64,000 nt of DNA, from contig CAZIKN010000015.1 in assembly GCA_964539805.1 (NCBI GenBank), positions 1 to 64,000 of the forward strand, given 5' to 3'. The position numbers were made by a program, and so were the translations under genes. Below are positions 1-9,345 of the stretch, one piece after another. The notes below the pieces were generated by a model, which was not told the DNA's origin, did no database searches, and saw only the letters and a program-made list of their open reading frames with translations. This DNA comes from M3007 sp964539805. Its GTDB lineage: Bacteria > Bacteroidota > Bacteroidia > Chitinophagales > Saprospiraceae. The first letter of the stretch is position 1. Every line of letters starts with the position of its first letter.

Positions 1-169
1 CTGAAAAAATCTCTCGTTTTTGACTCAAGCAGAAAATCCCAGACATGCTCTCTTAAGGTCAAAAATGCCTGTAAAAGATATAAACCCTACCTGAAAAAGG
101 GCTTATTTGTATCAATTATGTTACATAAAACAGCTGGTATTCCATTTTTTGAGGTAAAATGGGGGGGAA

Positions 170-1618
170 TTATTTCAAACAGGCGGCTTTTTCCCAAAGC
201 CAATCCCGCTCTGCGGCCTGGTTTTTTTGTTGAATGCGCTGTTGGATTTTCCGCGAGCGCATGGGATCGCCCGGTTTCGAGTTTTGAATTTGAAGCAATA
301 TATTTACAAACTCGCTATTGGGTCCGCGCAATGCAGAAGACATTAGTTTTTGCGATGCCCTCGTAATATACACTTTGAACGCCCCCAATTTGTATTGGAA
401 CAGATCCGAGCGGAGCTCGTACAAAGCTTTTATTTCCAATCTTTTGGCTATAAGGGTATAGTTGAGGTATTCAAATGTGGGAGGGATAATATCCAGGGCC
501 GCCTCATATTGTCCTACAGCGAAGAGGTATTGCGCTTTGTTCAGGTGATAAAGGTCGAAACTTTTGTTATCGCCTATTACCCTTCCTTTGTGGTTTTCAA
601 TAAATGCGGCAGCCCATTCAAAGTTTTGTGCTCTTATAGCTCCTAGCGCAACGCTGATATAGGCACTTGCGGACAATTTGTCGCCTTCATAATATAAATA
701 ACCTCTTTCCAGGTTGTCACGCTGCAACTGGTGGTAAGCGGGAAGCAGTTGCGTAGCACCCGCATTGATCAATATGGTGCACAGGTTGCGCAGGTAGGTA
801 AACGATTGTTTTAGGAGGTCAGGGGCAATATTGTGTTCATTTTGTGCCAATAGTGCGGCCATCTGGGTAAAGTCTTCAATTTGTGGGATGTCTTTTTGCA
901 GTAGCCGAAAAATTTTTTCAAGCACTTGTAAAATTGGCGTTTGGGAGGCGTACTCGGCTGAAACAGAAATGGAATCAATAGCTAGCTCAACAGATTGCGG
1001 TATGGTCAAATTGATTACCTTTTGTTGCAGCAAATAATTGTTCAACAATTCAAGGCGTACCAAATGGCTGTAGATATCAAATGCTCTTAAAGCCCTGGGA
1101 ATGTTAAGGTCGCTTTTCATGTTGTTGTGTTCGGTTTCGCTGTGCACGGCAGCCATCTCTATCAAAAATTGCTCATACGCTTCTTCTTGGCTTGCCGGGG
1201 CGTGAGATAACAAAGGGTGATTTTGCAGTTTTTGCAGGAGCACTTGCCTTTGTTGGGTCAATCCTCGTTCTGCCATCACCTTTGCCCAATCTAATTGTTG
1301 TTGCACGGGATTTAGGTCTTTGAGGTAAAATTTTTGAAGCAAAAACATTCGGACCAATTTATTGGCCTCTACCATTACTTTTTCAAGTTTGCCGCTTACC
1401 CAGGGGCTGTTGGGGAATATTTGTTCGTATATATGTTCCTTTTTTAAGTTTTTTGCTTCAAAAGGAGGGGCACTTGCCATTACAATGCGAAGTAAAGCCA
1501 GAGCATCTTCCTGTATTTTTTTTCCAAATGAAGTCATTGCCTCTGCGTAAGGCAGCAAGGCTTTGCGTTCGGCATCATCAAGTGTTTTAAGCACTTCCAA
1601 TAGGTGGCTTCCTTCCAT
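170..1618 (-). CDS. hypothetical helical protein (Saprospiraceae-type)
   Basis: An intact 482-codon gene starting at ATG 1618. I do not recognise a named domain. The product has no signal peptide or membrane segment and reads as an all-helical soluble protein rich in Leu, Gln and Ala. Its second half (about residues 300-400) has paired-helix spacing like a degenerate TPR array, and the C-terminus is basic. It resembles the gene at 30664-32109 in length, in an N-terminal region of about 150 residues rich in charged helices, and in a C-terminal helical-repeat region, so the two may be distant paralogues. It lies apart from the next gene, which diverges from it. Function unknown; the coding call is firm because the frame is long and protein-like throughout. 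Confidence 0.85.
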   Translation of the reverse strand: MEGSHLLEVLKTLDDAERKALLPYAEAMTSFGKKIQEDALALLRIVMASAPPFEAKNLKKEHIYEQIFPNSPWVSGKLEKVMVEANKLVRMFLLQKFYLKDLNPVQQQLDWAKVMAERGLTQQRQVLLQKLQNHPLLSHAPASQEEAYEQFLIEMAAVHSETEHNNMKSDLNIPRALRAFDIYSHLVRLELLNNYLLQQKVINLTIPQSVELAIDSISVSAEYASQTPILQVLEKIFRLLQKDIPQIEDFTQMAALLAQNEHNIAPDLLKQSFTYLRNLCTILINAGATQLLPAYHQLQRDNLERGYLYYEGDKLSASAYISVALGAIRAQNFEWAAAFIENHKGRVIGDNKSFDLYHLNKAQYLFAVGQYEAALDIIPPTFEYLNYTLIAKRLEIKALYELRSDLFQYKLGAFKVYITRASQKLMSSALRGPNSEFVNILLQIQNSKPGDPMRSRKIQQRIQQKNQAAERDWLWEKAACLK

Positions 1619-1718
1619 GGATCAAACAGCTATAGTTATGGAATAGGCCGCAAAAATTGTAACAAAATATTAGAATCTACATCCCGATTTTTGCCGCAAC
1701 AAAATTTTGGTTTTAGAT

Positions 1719-2816
1719 ATGAGACACCTTTTAACCCTATGTACCACACTTTTTTTGCTTTTGGGCAATCCATGCACATCTTGGTGTGCTGATACAAACA
1801 ATAAAACCGATTACCTATGTGCGCTTCCTGCTCCTTCCGGGCTTAAGGTGACCATTGTTAAAACAAACGCTGCCTCACTGCGCTGGAATGCAGTAAGCGG
1901 TGCCGTCCTATATAATGTAAAAGCCTACAAATTGCCAGCTAATACCTTGGTAGCCAATTACAACACAGCCAGCACAGCAACTACTGTGAATGGTTTGGAA
2001 GCGGGTGAGACATACCGATTTGTAGTGGCCGGTATATGTGCCTCGGGGCAAATCAGCAACAATAATGCGAATGTGCTCAAGACGATAATTGTGTTGGATC
2101 TGGTGCTTAATCAGAACAAAAATGAAGTATTGCCCAAAAATATGGTCAAATTGCCTTCCAACAAGTGCTTTAAGGGTAATTGGTATGAAGGCAACTCAAT
2201 GGAAGGAGAACACTACCTTATGGAACTGCGCCAAAGCCTTACGAACAGTTCGGCGTGGTACCATATCGCTTTGATCAATGATTTTCTTATAAGCGTCAAT
2301 GAGATTACGGAAGGCGTTGAAAACCCCTTTGAATCATCGGACATGCAAGCTGGAATATCACCCAATGATGCCATACTCTATGCCAACAGCAGTCCAATAT
2401 GTACCCTGACCCTCCAACAAAACATCGCCAATACATCCAATTCAGGGGTCACATTGGGAATTTGTTCCACGGTACTTCCCATGGGTTATGAACTAAATTA
2501 CTACTGGACGGATGCATTTGATTTACAGGGAAATAGGGTTGACAGAGAGCAAGCGGCACTCAAGGAAGAAACCGAGCCCATGCTGTTATCATGCTATCCC
2601 AATCCGACCAAAGACTATCTGACTTTCCAAATACGCCACAGTGAACCCTCGCTTGTACGGGTACAATTGCTTGGCCTTGATGGTTCATTGCTTTGGGAAC
2701 AACAAGCCTTGGGGCAGGGGAACTTGTACTTGGGCGATCTGGCTAAAGGTGTGTATGTGTTGCGTGCCAATAACGATAGGGAACAGATTGCCTTGCGGGT
2801 GATAAAAACAGATTAA
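1719..2816 (+). CDS. secreted fibronectin type III protein with T9SS sorting domain
   Basis: The product (365 residues from ATG 1719; a TTG four codons earlier is less likely) begins with a signal peptide rich in Leu and ends in a type-A T9SS sorting domain (motif CYPNPTKDYL, then a GVYVLR segment and a basic tail). Between them, about residues 38-125 form a fibronectin type III-like domain, recognisable from PSGLKVTIVKTNAASLRW and the AGETYRFVVAGI strand. The middle has no recognised domain. Proteins of this layout are exported through the T9SS and released or anchored on the surface after tail removal. Role likely adhesive or enzymatic but not determinable. It diverges from the gene at 170-1618. 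Confidence 0.88.
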   Translation: MRHLLTLCTTLFLLLGNPCTSWCADTNNKTDYLCALPAPSGLKVTIVKTNAASLRWNAVSGAVLYNVKAYKLPANTLVANYNTASTATTVNGLEAGETYRFVVAGICASGQISNNNANVLKTIIVLDLVLNQNKNEVLPKNMVKLPSNKCFKGNWYEGNSMEGEHYLMELRQSLTNSSAWYHIALINDFLISVNEITEGVENPFESSDMQAGISPNDAILYANSSPICTLTLQQNIANTSNSGVTLGICSTVLPMGYELNYYWTDAFDLQGNRVDREQAALKEETEPMLLSCYPNPTKDYLTFQIRHSEPSLVRVQLLGLDGSLLWEQQALGQGNLYLGDLAKGVYVLRANNDREQIALRVIKTD

Positions 2817-2873
2817 AAAGTATGCAGTTGCTATCTTGATAGTTTTTGGGCACGTGCTTTTTCCCTATTTTTA

Positions 2874-2881
2874 TACTTTTG
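2874..2881 (+). promoter_or_regulatory. Bacteroidota -7 promoter box TACTTTTG
   Basis: TACTTTTG matches the Bacteroidota -7 consensus TAnnTTTG and lies 17 bases before ATG 2898. No good -33 TTG at the usual distance is visible. Confidence 0.5.
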
Positions 2882-2897
2882 CCCCAAAATAATCCGC

Positions 2898-4862
2898 ATG
2901 GCAAAGCAAAAACCTGTAAAATCCGGGAATTCTACGGCCCCTAAACGAGCAGAGAGCGCTACGGCTTCTGCAAACGCGACATTAGCAAGCTCAGCATCTA
3001 ATCATTGGATAGTTGGTGCCATTGCTGCCATCCTTGGTTTTTGCCTGTATATCAATACCTTTGGCCACCAATGGTGCTTAGATGACTACTCAGCAATAAA
3101 GGAAAACTGGATTGTACAAAGTGGTTTTAACTGGGAAAGTCTCAAACTGATTTTTACTACTGAGTATAGGTATGGGGCCTGGAACAGTCCCGGCTCCCTG
3201 TATCGCCCCATGACACTTGCCGTATTTGCACTTGAATGGGATATTTCGCCGGATGATCCAAAAATCGGGCACGTGATGAATGCCATTTGGTACGGTATCA
3301 CAGGCTGGGTGCTCTGGCTTACCTGGAGCCGCATCCTGCGCAATTATCCTCCGGTGCTTACGGCAATTACCGTGTTGTTGTTCATCGCGCACCCCATACA
3401 TACCGAGGTCGTAGCCAATACCAAAAGCCGTGATGAGATTTTTTCACTGCTGTTTTGCACCTTGGCATTGTATTATATTTGGAAGCATTTGGATACCCAT
3501 AAGTTGGGCTATATCATTGCTGCCTTGCTGAGCTTTGCCGTGGCTATGTTCTCCAAAGAGGGTAGCATTACATACGTCCTTGTTTTTCCGCTGGCCGTTT
3601 GGTTTTTCCGAGATGAAACGATGGAAAGAACCTTGAAAATAGGGGCCATTATGGCCACTCCGGCTATCTTTTTTATGATTGTACGGCATTTTGTGCTGTC
3701 AGGCCAGGATTATAAGGAGGAATTTTCCGAATTAGACAATTTTATTGTAGCCACCGATAACATTCTGATGCAAAAATCTTCTGCATTTATGATGTGTCTT
3801 CGGTACCTGCAAACGCTCGTTTTCCCGCATCCGCTAATCAGCGATATGGGCTTTCCCCAATACAAGCCGGTGAGTTTTGGTGATCCGCGTGCTTTGGCTG
3901 GATTGTTTGTTATGGGAGGTATGTTTATATGGGCATTACTTAACTTGAAGCGCAAAAATGTGCTGGCATTTGCTATCATGTATTTTCTCATCACTTTTTC
4001 GGTAGCAAGCAATATTTTTGTAACCATTGGTACTTCTTACGGTGAGCGTTTGTTGTATGTTTCATCGCTTGGGTTTACGCTTGCTATGGCATACGGTTTG
4101 TGCAAATTGTTCAAAATCAGTGATATGGAAAGTGTGTGGAATCCCAATGGGAAAGCTGTTGTATGGGCAATTACGGGTGTGATCTTAGCCTTGTACAGTT
4201 TTAAAACCATCCAGCGAAATCCTGACTGGCGTGTGAGCGGAGATTTGTACGCGGCAGATTTGCCCTATTCGCCCAATTGTGCCAAGTTGAATTACCACAA
4301 TGGGATTGAGGTCATTAAAAAAGGCATGATTGAGGAAACAAGCCAGATTACGGATACCGCGTGGGTATATGAAGCCATTAAATCACATACCAAGGCGATT
4401 GAACTTTTCCCTCGTTATCACGATGCTTATGGCAGTAGAGGTTTAGCCTATTTCCGGTTGGGACAAATTGATAAAGCATTTGAAGATTACCAAACCTCCA
4501 TCAAATACCGCCCCAACAATGCTACGGTATTGTCCAATTTGGGCTTTATTTATTTTATGCGCGGCAATTTGCAGGAAGCGGAAAAAGTTTATCGGGAATC
4601 CATTAAGTATGATCCCCGATTTGTGGATGCCAGGCGAAATCTTGGTGCTGTTTTAGCCATGCAAAAACAATTCCCACAAGCCATTGAACAGTGGCTGGAA
4701 GGACTGAAATATAAAGAAGAGGATTACACTTTGTTGTTCTACATTGGCTCGGCTTATAAAGATATGGGGCAAATGGATAAAGCCCAGCCTTGGTTAGACC
4801 GGGCAGAGCGGGCCAAAATCAAAGAAGCCTCAAAGAAGAAGACATCCACGGTACCAAAATAA
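2898..4862 (+). CDS. TMTC-like polytopic membrane protein with C-terminal TPRs
   Basis: 654 residues. After a basic, Ala/Ser-rich cytoplasmic N-terminus there are about ten hydrophobic segments, then TPR-like repeats in the last 170 residues (YGSRGLAYFRLGQIDKAFEDY, ATVLSNLGFIYFMRGNLQEA and the following units). The loop CLDDYSAIKENWIVQSG after the first membrane segment carries the acidic DD pair of GT-C glycosyltransferases, and HPIHTEVVANTKSRDE is the second conserved loop of this family. In eukaryotic TMTC proteins these features belong to protein O-mannosyltransferases; bacterial members are mostly uncharacterised. A paralogue lies at 52421-54313. Protein glycosylation is an inference from family. 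Confidence 0.85.
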   Translation: MAKQKPVKSGNSTAPKRAESATASANATLASSASNHWIVGAIAAILGFCLYINTFGHQWCLDDYSAIKENWIVQSGFNWESLKLIFTTEYRYGAWNSPGSLYRPMTLAVFALEWDISPDDPKIGHVMNAIWYGITGWVLWLTWSRILRNYPPVLTAITVLLFIAHPIHTEVVANTKSRDEIFSLLFCTLALYYIWKHLDTHKLGYIIAALLSFAVAMFSKEGSITYVLVFPLAVWFFRDETMERTLKIGAIMATPAIFFMIVRHFVLSGQDYKEEFSELDNFIVATDNILMQKSSAFMMCLRYLQTLVFPHPLISDMGFPQYKPVSFGDPRALAGLFVMGGMFIWALLNLKRKNVLAFAIMYFLITFSVASNIFVTIGTSYGERLLYVSSLGFTLAMAYGLCKLFKISDMESVWNPNGKAVVWAITGVILALYSFKTIQRNPDWRVSGDLYAADLPYSPNCAKLNYHNGIEVIKKGMIEETSQITDTAWVYEAIKSHTKAIELFPRYHDAYGSRGLAYFRLGQIDKAFEDYQTSIKYRPNNATVLSNLGFIYFMRGNLQEAEKVYRESIKYDPRFVDARRNLGAVLAMQKQFPQAIEQWLEGLKYKEEDYTLLFYIGSAYKDMGQMDKAQPWLDRAERAKIKEASKKKTSTVPK

Positions 4863-4868
4863 TTTCTA

Positions 4869-6041
4869 TTGACCTTGAGCCTTAAATACGACAAACGCGG
4901 CGTTTCCGCCTCCAAAGATGAAGTTCATGCCGCTATCAAGCACTTGGATAAAGGCCTGTATCCCAATGCTTTTTGCAAAATACTGCCTGATCTGGCAGCG
5001 GGAAACCCGCGCTATTGCAATTTGCTGCATGCGGATACCGCAGGCACCAAGACAAGCCTTGCCTATATGTATTGGCGCGAAACGGGCGATTTGAGCGTTT
5101 GGCCGGGGGTAACTCAGGATGCTATTGTAATGAACCTTGATGATATGGCCTGTGTAGGTTGCACAGACAATATCATGCTCAGCAGTACTATTGGCCGTAA
5201 TAAAAACTTGGTTACAGGAGAGGTAATAGCCGCCGTCATCAAAGGCAGCTCTGATTTTGTGGAAAAAATGCGTACCCATGGCGTAAACCTTAGCCTCGCT
5301 GGGGGAGAAACAGCAGACGTGGGCGATATTGTACGTACTATAGATGTTGGCTTCACGGCATTTGCCCGAATGAAACGCAGCGAAGTGTTAGTTAATGATA
5401 TACGCCCGGGTGATGTTATTGTGGCCTTTTCCTCTTCAGGTCAAACGATATACGAAGACCAATACAACGGCGGTATGGGTAGCAATGGCCTTACAGCTGC
5501 CCGACATGATGTTTTGGCAAAATCATATGCCCAAAAGTATCCCGAGTCCTTTGACCCCCATTTGCCAGATGATGTGGTATATACGGGAAATCGCCTACTT
5601 ACGGAAACTTTATCCATTGATAATAAGGAAATTACAGTGGGTAAGCTGATTCTGTCGCCCACAAGAACCTACCTCCCTGTGCTTCAGGAGATATTGCGAC
5701 AATACCGTAAAAAAATACACGGACTTATCCATTGCACTGGTGGCGGACAAACCAAGGTGCTGAAATTTGTAAAGGATGTACACATTGTAAAAGACGACCT
5801 ATTTCCGTTACCGCCCTTGTTTCGGCTTATTCAGGAGAGCAGTGGCACCGCTTGGCGCGAAATGTATCAGGTGTTCAATATGGGCCATCGTATGGAAATA
5901 TACATAGCGCCGCGATATGCTGAAGCTATAATGGCAGTAGCGCAACAGTTTAATCTTGAGGCACGTATTATAGGCCGGGTAAAACGGGCACAGGGCGAAA
6001 AAGTGACCGTGAAAAGCGAATTTGGGAAATTTGAATACTAA
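4869..6041 (+). CDS. purM: phosphoribosylformylglycinamidine cyclo-ligase (AIR synthase)
   Basis: PurM closes the imidazole ring of FGAM using ATP to make AIR in de novo purine synthesis. The frame shows the family's N-terminal RGVSASKDEVH segment, the substrate/nucleotide motif HADTAGTKTSLAYMYW, the NLDDMACVG helix and the LAGGETADVGD loop, in the arrangement seen in Bacteroidota AIR synthases (about 390 residues, longer than the roughly 345 of E. coli). No in-frame ATG precedes the conserved N-terminus, so the start is a TTG, either 4869 or 4875; the latter gives MSLKYDKRG, closest to relatives. It follows the TMTC-like gene by 6 bases, suggesting co-transcription, and converges on the MscS gene with a 4-base gap. 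Confidence 0.93.
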   Translation: MTLSLKYDKRGVSASKDEVHAAIKHLDKGLYPNAFCKILPDLAAGNPRYCNLLHADTAGTKTSLAYMYWRETGDLSVWPGVTQDAIVMNLDDMACVGCTDNIMLSSTIGRNKNLVTGEVIAAVIKGSSDFVEKMRTHGVNLSLAGGETADVGDIVRTIDVGFTAFARMKRSEVLVNDIRPGDVIVAFSSSGQTIYEDQYNGGMGSNGLTAARHDVLAKSYAQKYPESFDPHLPDDVVYTGNRLLTETLSIDNKEITVGKLILSPTRTYLPVLQEILRQYRKKIHGLIHCTGGGQTKVLKFVKDVHIVKDDLFPLPPLFRLIQESSGTAWREMYQVFNMGHRMEIYIAPRYAEAIMAVAQQFNLEARIIGRVKRAQGEKVTVKSEFGKFEY

Positions 6042-6045
6042 TGGC

Positions 6046-6864
6046 TCAAACCGGATCGGCGTATCTTACTTTGTGCTGTTCAAAAGTCCTTCGAACGGCG
6101 TAGCGCAATTCACTCTTGATATTCTCCGCTTCAAATTTCCGGTGTGTCCAAAATAGCAGATCAAAAGTCATTGTTCCCTTCCCAATGTCCGTCATGCGGA
6201 CAGAAATAGGATATTGTGGGTCATTTTGAACAATGTCTGAATGGTTTTCTGCTATTGAATGAATTAGAAGTTGTACCAAAGCGTCATCATTCTCATAATG
6301 TACCGGGATTTGGATGTTAAATCGGGAGGGTACATCATCTTTGTGGGTCCAATTGACCACGTTTTCCGTAATAAATTTGTGATTGGGGATAATAAGCGTT
6401 TGGCCGTCCCGGGTGAGCAATTTACTGGTGCGCAGGTTGATTTCCATAACCTTTACCACATTCCCGTCCAATACCAGTATGTCATCTAATTCAATGGTGC
6501 CTTCAAGCAAAAGGAAGATACCAGAAGCAATATCCCTGAAAATTTGTTGCAAACCTAAGCCTATACCCACCAAAAATGCTGCAGAGCCAGCTAACAATAC
6601 GGAGATACGCAGTCCCAGAATTTCAAAAACAGCCAAAAGGCCTATTAACCAGACGATATACTGTGCAATCAGGTACAGAGAATGCCGCCTGCCCGGGTCA
6701 GAATATTCCAATAAGCGTTTGTTCTGGCGTATAAATCTGCTTACGGCCCTCAGAATTAGCCAGCCAGTTAGCCAAACCAGAACAACACCCAATAACATAA
6801 AAACGGTTAAGGAAAAATTGCCGATTTGAAACAGCTGATGTTCAAGTATATCACGTAGTTTCAT
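6046..6864 (-). CDS. MscS-family mechanosensitive ion channel
   Basis: 272 residues. Three hydrophobic segments lie in the first 120 residues; the third contains the Gly/Ala-rich pore helix (VGIGLGLQQIFRDIASGIFL). It is followed by the beta domain (VLDGNVVKVMEINLRTSKLL, then GQTLIIPNHKFITENVVNW) and a C-terminal alpha/beta domain. This is the compact three-helix architecture of small-conductance channels that release solutes on hypo-osmotic shock in the inner membrane. It is transcribed toward purM, and the region after its start separates it from the RsmB-like gene on the same strand by 44 bases. Confidence 0.92.
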   Translation of the reverse strand: MKLRDILEHQLFQIGNFSLTVFMLLGVVLVWLTGWLILRAVSRFIRQNKRLLEYSDPGRRHSLYLIAQYIVWLIGLLAVFEILGLRISVLLAGSAAFLVGIGLGLQQIFRDIASGIFLLLEGTIELDDILVLDGNVVKVMEINLRTSKLLTRDGQTLIIPNHKFITENVVNWTHKDDVPSRFNIQIPVHYENDDALVQLLIHSIAENHSDIVQNDPQYPISVRMTDIGKGTMTFDLLFWTHRKFEAENIKSELRYAVRRTFEQHKVRYADPV

Positions 6865-6908
6865 AGGATTATCTTGAATAGGATAAAATGTTGATATACA
6901 AGGCGTTG

Positions 6909-8147
6909 TTACCCATTTTTTTGCAGTAAGGCCATGAAAAAACCATCAAAACCATTATCCTGTGGCAGAATTCGTTTTTCTTCCATCAATACAAAGTCGC
7001 GCCCTGCCTCGGATTGCAAAAAACGCTCAACCTGTATTTGATTTTCGGAAGGCAAAATACTGCAAGTCGCATAAACCATACGCCCTCCAGCACGCAAGAT
7101 AGGGCTATAAGCCGAAAGAATATCTTGTTGTATGGTGCGGAGTTGCTCCAGTTGCTGAGGTTGGAGTTTCCATTTTGTGTCCGGATTGCGCCTCAATACA
7201 CCCAGGCCACTACAGGGGACATCCAAAAGCAGCCTATCGGCACTATTGTACAAGCGTTTTATGGTTTTCCGGGATTCTATTGGTCTGGTTTCAATATTGC
7301 TGGCTCCGGCGCGGCGAGCGCGCAAGCGTAATTCATCCAATTTCCAGGCCAATGTGTCCAAAGCAATCAAACTGCCTTTGCTTTGCATCAGGGAGGCCAG
7401 GTGTAAGGTTTTTCCGCCACCGCCGGCACAGGCATCAACCACTCTCATGCCTGGCTCGGGGGCCAGCATTGGGGCGACCAATTGACTGCTGTAGTCTTGC
7501 ACTTCAAACCAACCATTTTTAAATGCTTTCGTTTGAAAAACATTTTTTCTTTCGGTTAGTACCAAAGCATCGCTACCGTCAATGATCTGGCATTCAATAC
7601 CTTCTAATCTTAGGGCATCTCGCAGGGCCTGAACGTTGGTTTTTAACCGATTGGTTCGCAGAACGACTTGGGCAGCTTGATTGAGCCAGTGTAAAGTGTT
7701 AGGCCAGGTATCTGATAGTTCATTTGTTGCCAGCTCATGTAGCCAATCTGGTATGCTTTCCAATACTGGAATGGGCAATTGATTTAGTTTTTGACCTTGT
7801 TTGTTGCCCACCTCATTCCAATGGCGCCATTTAATGCCTTTGAACTCTGTCCAATCTGGCAAATCGTGCCCTTTTCTCAGCAGATGAAGGCCAATTATTT
7901 TCCAGTAGTCATCCAAGCTGTTAGGTGTTTTACCCATTATTTCATAATAAAGACGATAGTAACGAACAATATCATAGGTGTGCTCAGCGATGAAGGCGCG
8001 ATCGCGGCTACCTGCCTTAGGATTATGCCTTAAGGTGTATTCTATTACTTTATCAGCATGTCGGTTTTCCTGAAATATGGACCATAGGGCTTGTGCAACT
8101 GCACGAACCAATAAGGGATGAATAGTAGATTTTACAAAGACGGCCAT
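6909..8147 (-). CDS. RsmB-like 16S rRNA (cytosine-C5) methyltransferase
   Basis: The product has an N-terminal NusB-like helical domain (about residues 1-140) and a C-terminal Rossmann SAM-dependent methyltransferase domain. Visible motifs are the SAM loop DACAGGGGKTLHLA, the motif IV LDVPCSGLGVLRRNPD with its Cys, and motif VI YATCSILPSENQ with the catalytic Cys, all typical of the RsmB/NOP2 m5C family. The target is probably 16S rRNA, as for RsmB, but the exact cytosine cannot be told from sequence. I start at ATG 8147; a TTG four codons upstream is less likely. The gene diverges from the Rpn-family gene. Confidence 0.9.
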   Translation of the reverse strand: MAVFVKSTIHPLLVRAVAQALWSIFQENRHADKVIEYTLRHNPKAGSRDRAFIAEHTYDIVRYYRLYYEIMGKTPNSLDDYWKIIGLHLLRKGHDLPDWTEFKGIKWRHWNEVGNKQGQKLNQLPIPVLESIPDWLHELATNELSDTWPNTLHWLNQAAQVVLRTNRLKTNVQALRDALRLEGIECQIIDGSDALVLTERKNVFQTKAFKNGWFEVQDYSSQLVAPMLAPEPGMRVVDACAGGGGKTLHLASLMQSKGSLIALDTLAWKLDELRLRARRAGASNIETRPIESRKTIKRLYNSADRLLLDVPCSGLGVLRRNPDTKWKLQPQQLEQLRTIQQDILSAYSPILRAGGRMVYATCSILPSENQIQVERFLQSEAGRDFVLMEEKRILPQDNGFDGFFMALLQKNG

Positions 8148-8299
8148 GATAAGGCGCAAAGAAACATAAGAATCTGCAATTTTGGCTACCCTGTTGCTTT
8201 TAAGCCTGTTGATTCACCTGATTATGAAGATTGTTCAGCGGTTTTGGTAAGAAATCAAAAATTTTATTGGCCCAACTATATTGTACATCGGATAACAAT

Positions 8300-8307
8300 T
8301 ACATTTG
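8300..8307 (+). promoter_or_regulatory. -7 promoter box TACATTTG
   Basis: Matches TAnnTTTG and lies 28 bases before ATG 8336 of the Rpn-family nuclease gene. Confidence 0.4.
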
Positions 8308-8335
8308 TGGCCGCTACATTTCTAAAATCTGCTAC

Positions 8336-9286
8336 ATGAAATCCAACGATAATTTTTTTATGTCGCGCCCACATGATGCATATTTTGCATCTGTCTTTAA
8401 GGTGAAGGCGCTCGTACATCAGTTAATCCAGAAATTTTTGCCTGCTGAGCAACTGCTATTACTAAAACTGGAAACACTCCAGCTTGACTCAGAGACATAC
8501 GTTTCCAAAAAGATGCGCCGCAGAATTTCGGATCTCGTCTACACTTGTGAGACTAAAAGTGAGGGTGACAGTATTCGACTTTGCTTACTTTTTGAGCATA
8601 AAAGCCGTTCAAATGGCCGCTTAATTTATGGGCAAATTGGGCATTATCTTTTTGATATTCAAGAACAAGATGTCAGGCAGAACCGCGCACAATTTACCCT
8701 TACTGTACCAATATTGTTTTACCATGGTAAGCAGGATTGGGAGTTGCGTCCCCTTCGTGATCTTTATGGGTATGTACCGCGAGACCTTTCAGGTTATGTT
8801 CCTCATTATGATTTGGTCGTAATACGTCTTGCAGACATGAGTGATGCTCAAATTATAGCTATGGAGGATGCTCGTTTGCTCCGCAATGTACTATTGGCAT
8901 TTAAACATGCGCGAAATACCAGATTACTTCGTGTTTATTTGCATAAAATACTTATATTTGCAGACGAAAACACGTCGGATGAGGTACTGATGCACCTTTT
9001 TGATTTGACTTTTTATTACATACAACACGTATCACCTATAAAAGAAAAAGAAATCATGGAGTTGGTTAAACATGCGCCATCGCGCCAAGGTCGTCGTATC
9101 AAGACATTATATGAGCAAATTATGGAAAAAGGAATGGAAAAAGGAATGGAAAAAGGAATGGAAAAGTTGCTTACAGCCTTCCTACGAAAACACACAGATT
9201 GGAGCGATCAACAGATCGCTACCAATTTTGATTTGGATGAAGAAGTGGTTAAACGGATCAGGGCTACTTTGTCCAACATGAACTGA
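8336..9286 (+). CDS. Rpn family PD-(D/E)XK nuclease (recombination-promoting type)
   Basis: 316 residues from ATG 8336; an ATG eight codons later (MSRPHDAYF) is equally plausible. MSRPHDAYFASVF is the typical start of Rpn/YhgA-like proteins (PDDEXK_2). The nuclease core shows Asp in RISDLVYTC (about residue 66) and the E-x-K pair in LLFEHKS (about 87-89). A C-terminal tail contains a run of four near-identical EKGM units (9124-9168), a repeat common in these proteins and prone to length change. E. coli RpnA-D are DNA endonucleases that promote RecA-independent recombination and some act as toxins or phage defence. No terminal inverted repeats are visible, so it is not an insertion sequence. 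Confidence 0.88.
   Translation: MKSNDNFFMSRPHDAYFASVFKVKALVHQLIQKFLPAEQLLLLKLETLQLDSETYVSKKMRRRISDLVYTCETKSEGDSIRLCLLFEHKSRSNGRLIYGQIGHYLFDIQEQDVRQNRAQFTLTVPILFYHGKQDWELRPLRDLYGYVPRDLSGYVPHYDLVVIRLADMSDAQIIAMEDARLLRNVLLAFKHARNTRLLRVYLHKILIFADENTSDEVLMHLFDLTFYYIQHVSPIKEKEIMELVKHAPSRQGRRIKTLYEQIMEKGMEKGMEKGMEKLLTAFLRKHTDWSDQQIATNFDLDEEVVKRIRATLSNMN
9124..9168 (+). repeat. in-frame 12-bp tandem repeat in rpn-like gene
   Basis: The unit atggaaaaagga occurs three times and then once more with a changed last codon (atggaaaag), encoding EKGM repeats in the C-terminal tail. Being a multiple of three, copy-number change would not break the frame. Confidence 0.8.
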
Positions 9287-9345
9287 GTTTCACTGTTCAA
9301 GTTTTAGCGCCACGTCAGGTAAACTAACCTGCCAAGGTTCTGAAA

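Noticed and set aside
118..366. Small plus-strand frame at the window start
   Set aside because: Overlaps the 3' end of the minus-strand gene at 170-1618 and has no features of its own.
8336..9286. Insertion sequence transposase
   Set aside because: The Rpn family is sometimes labelled transposase, but no terminal inverted repeats or target duplications are visible.
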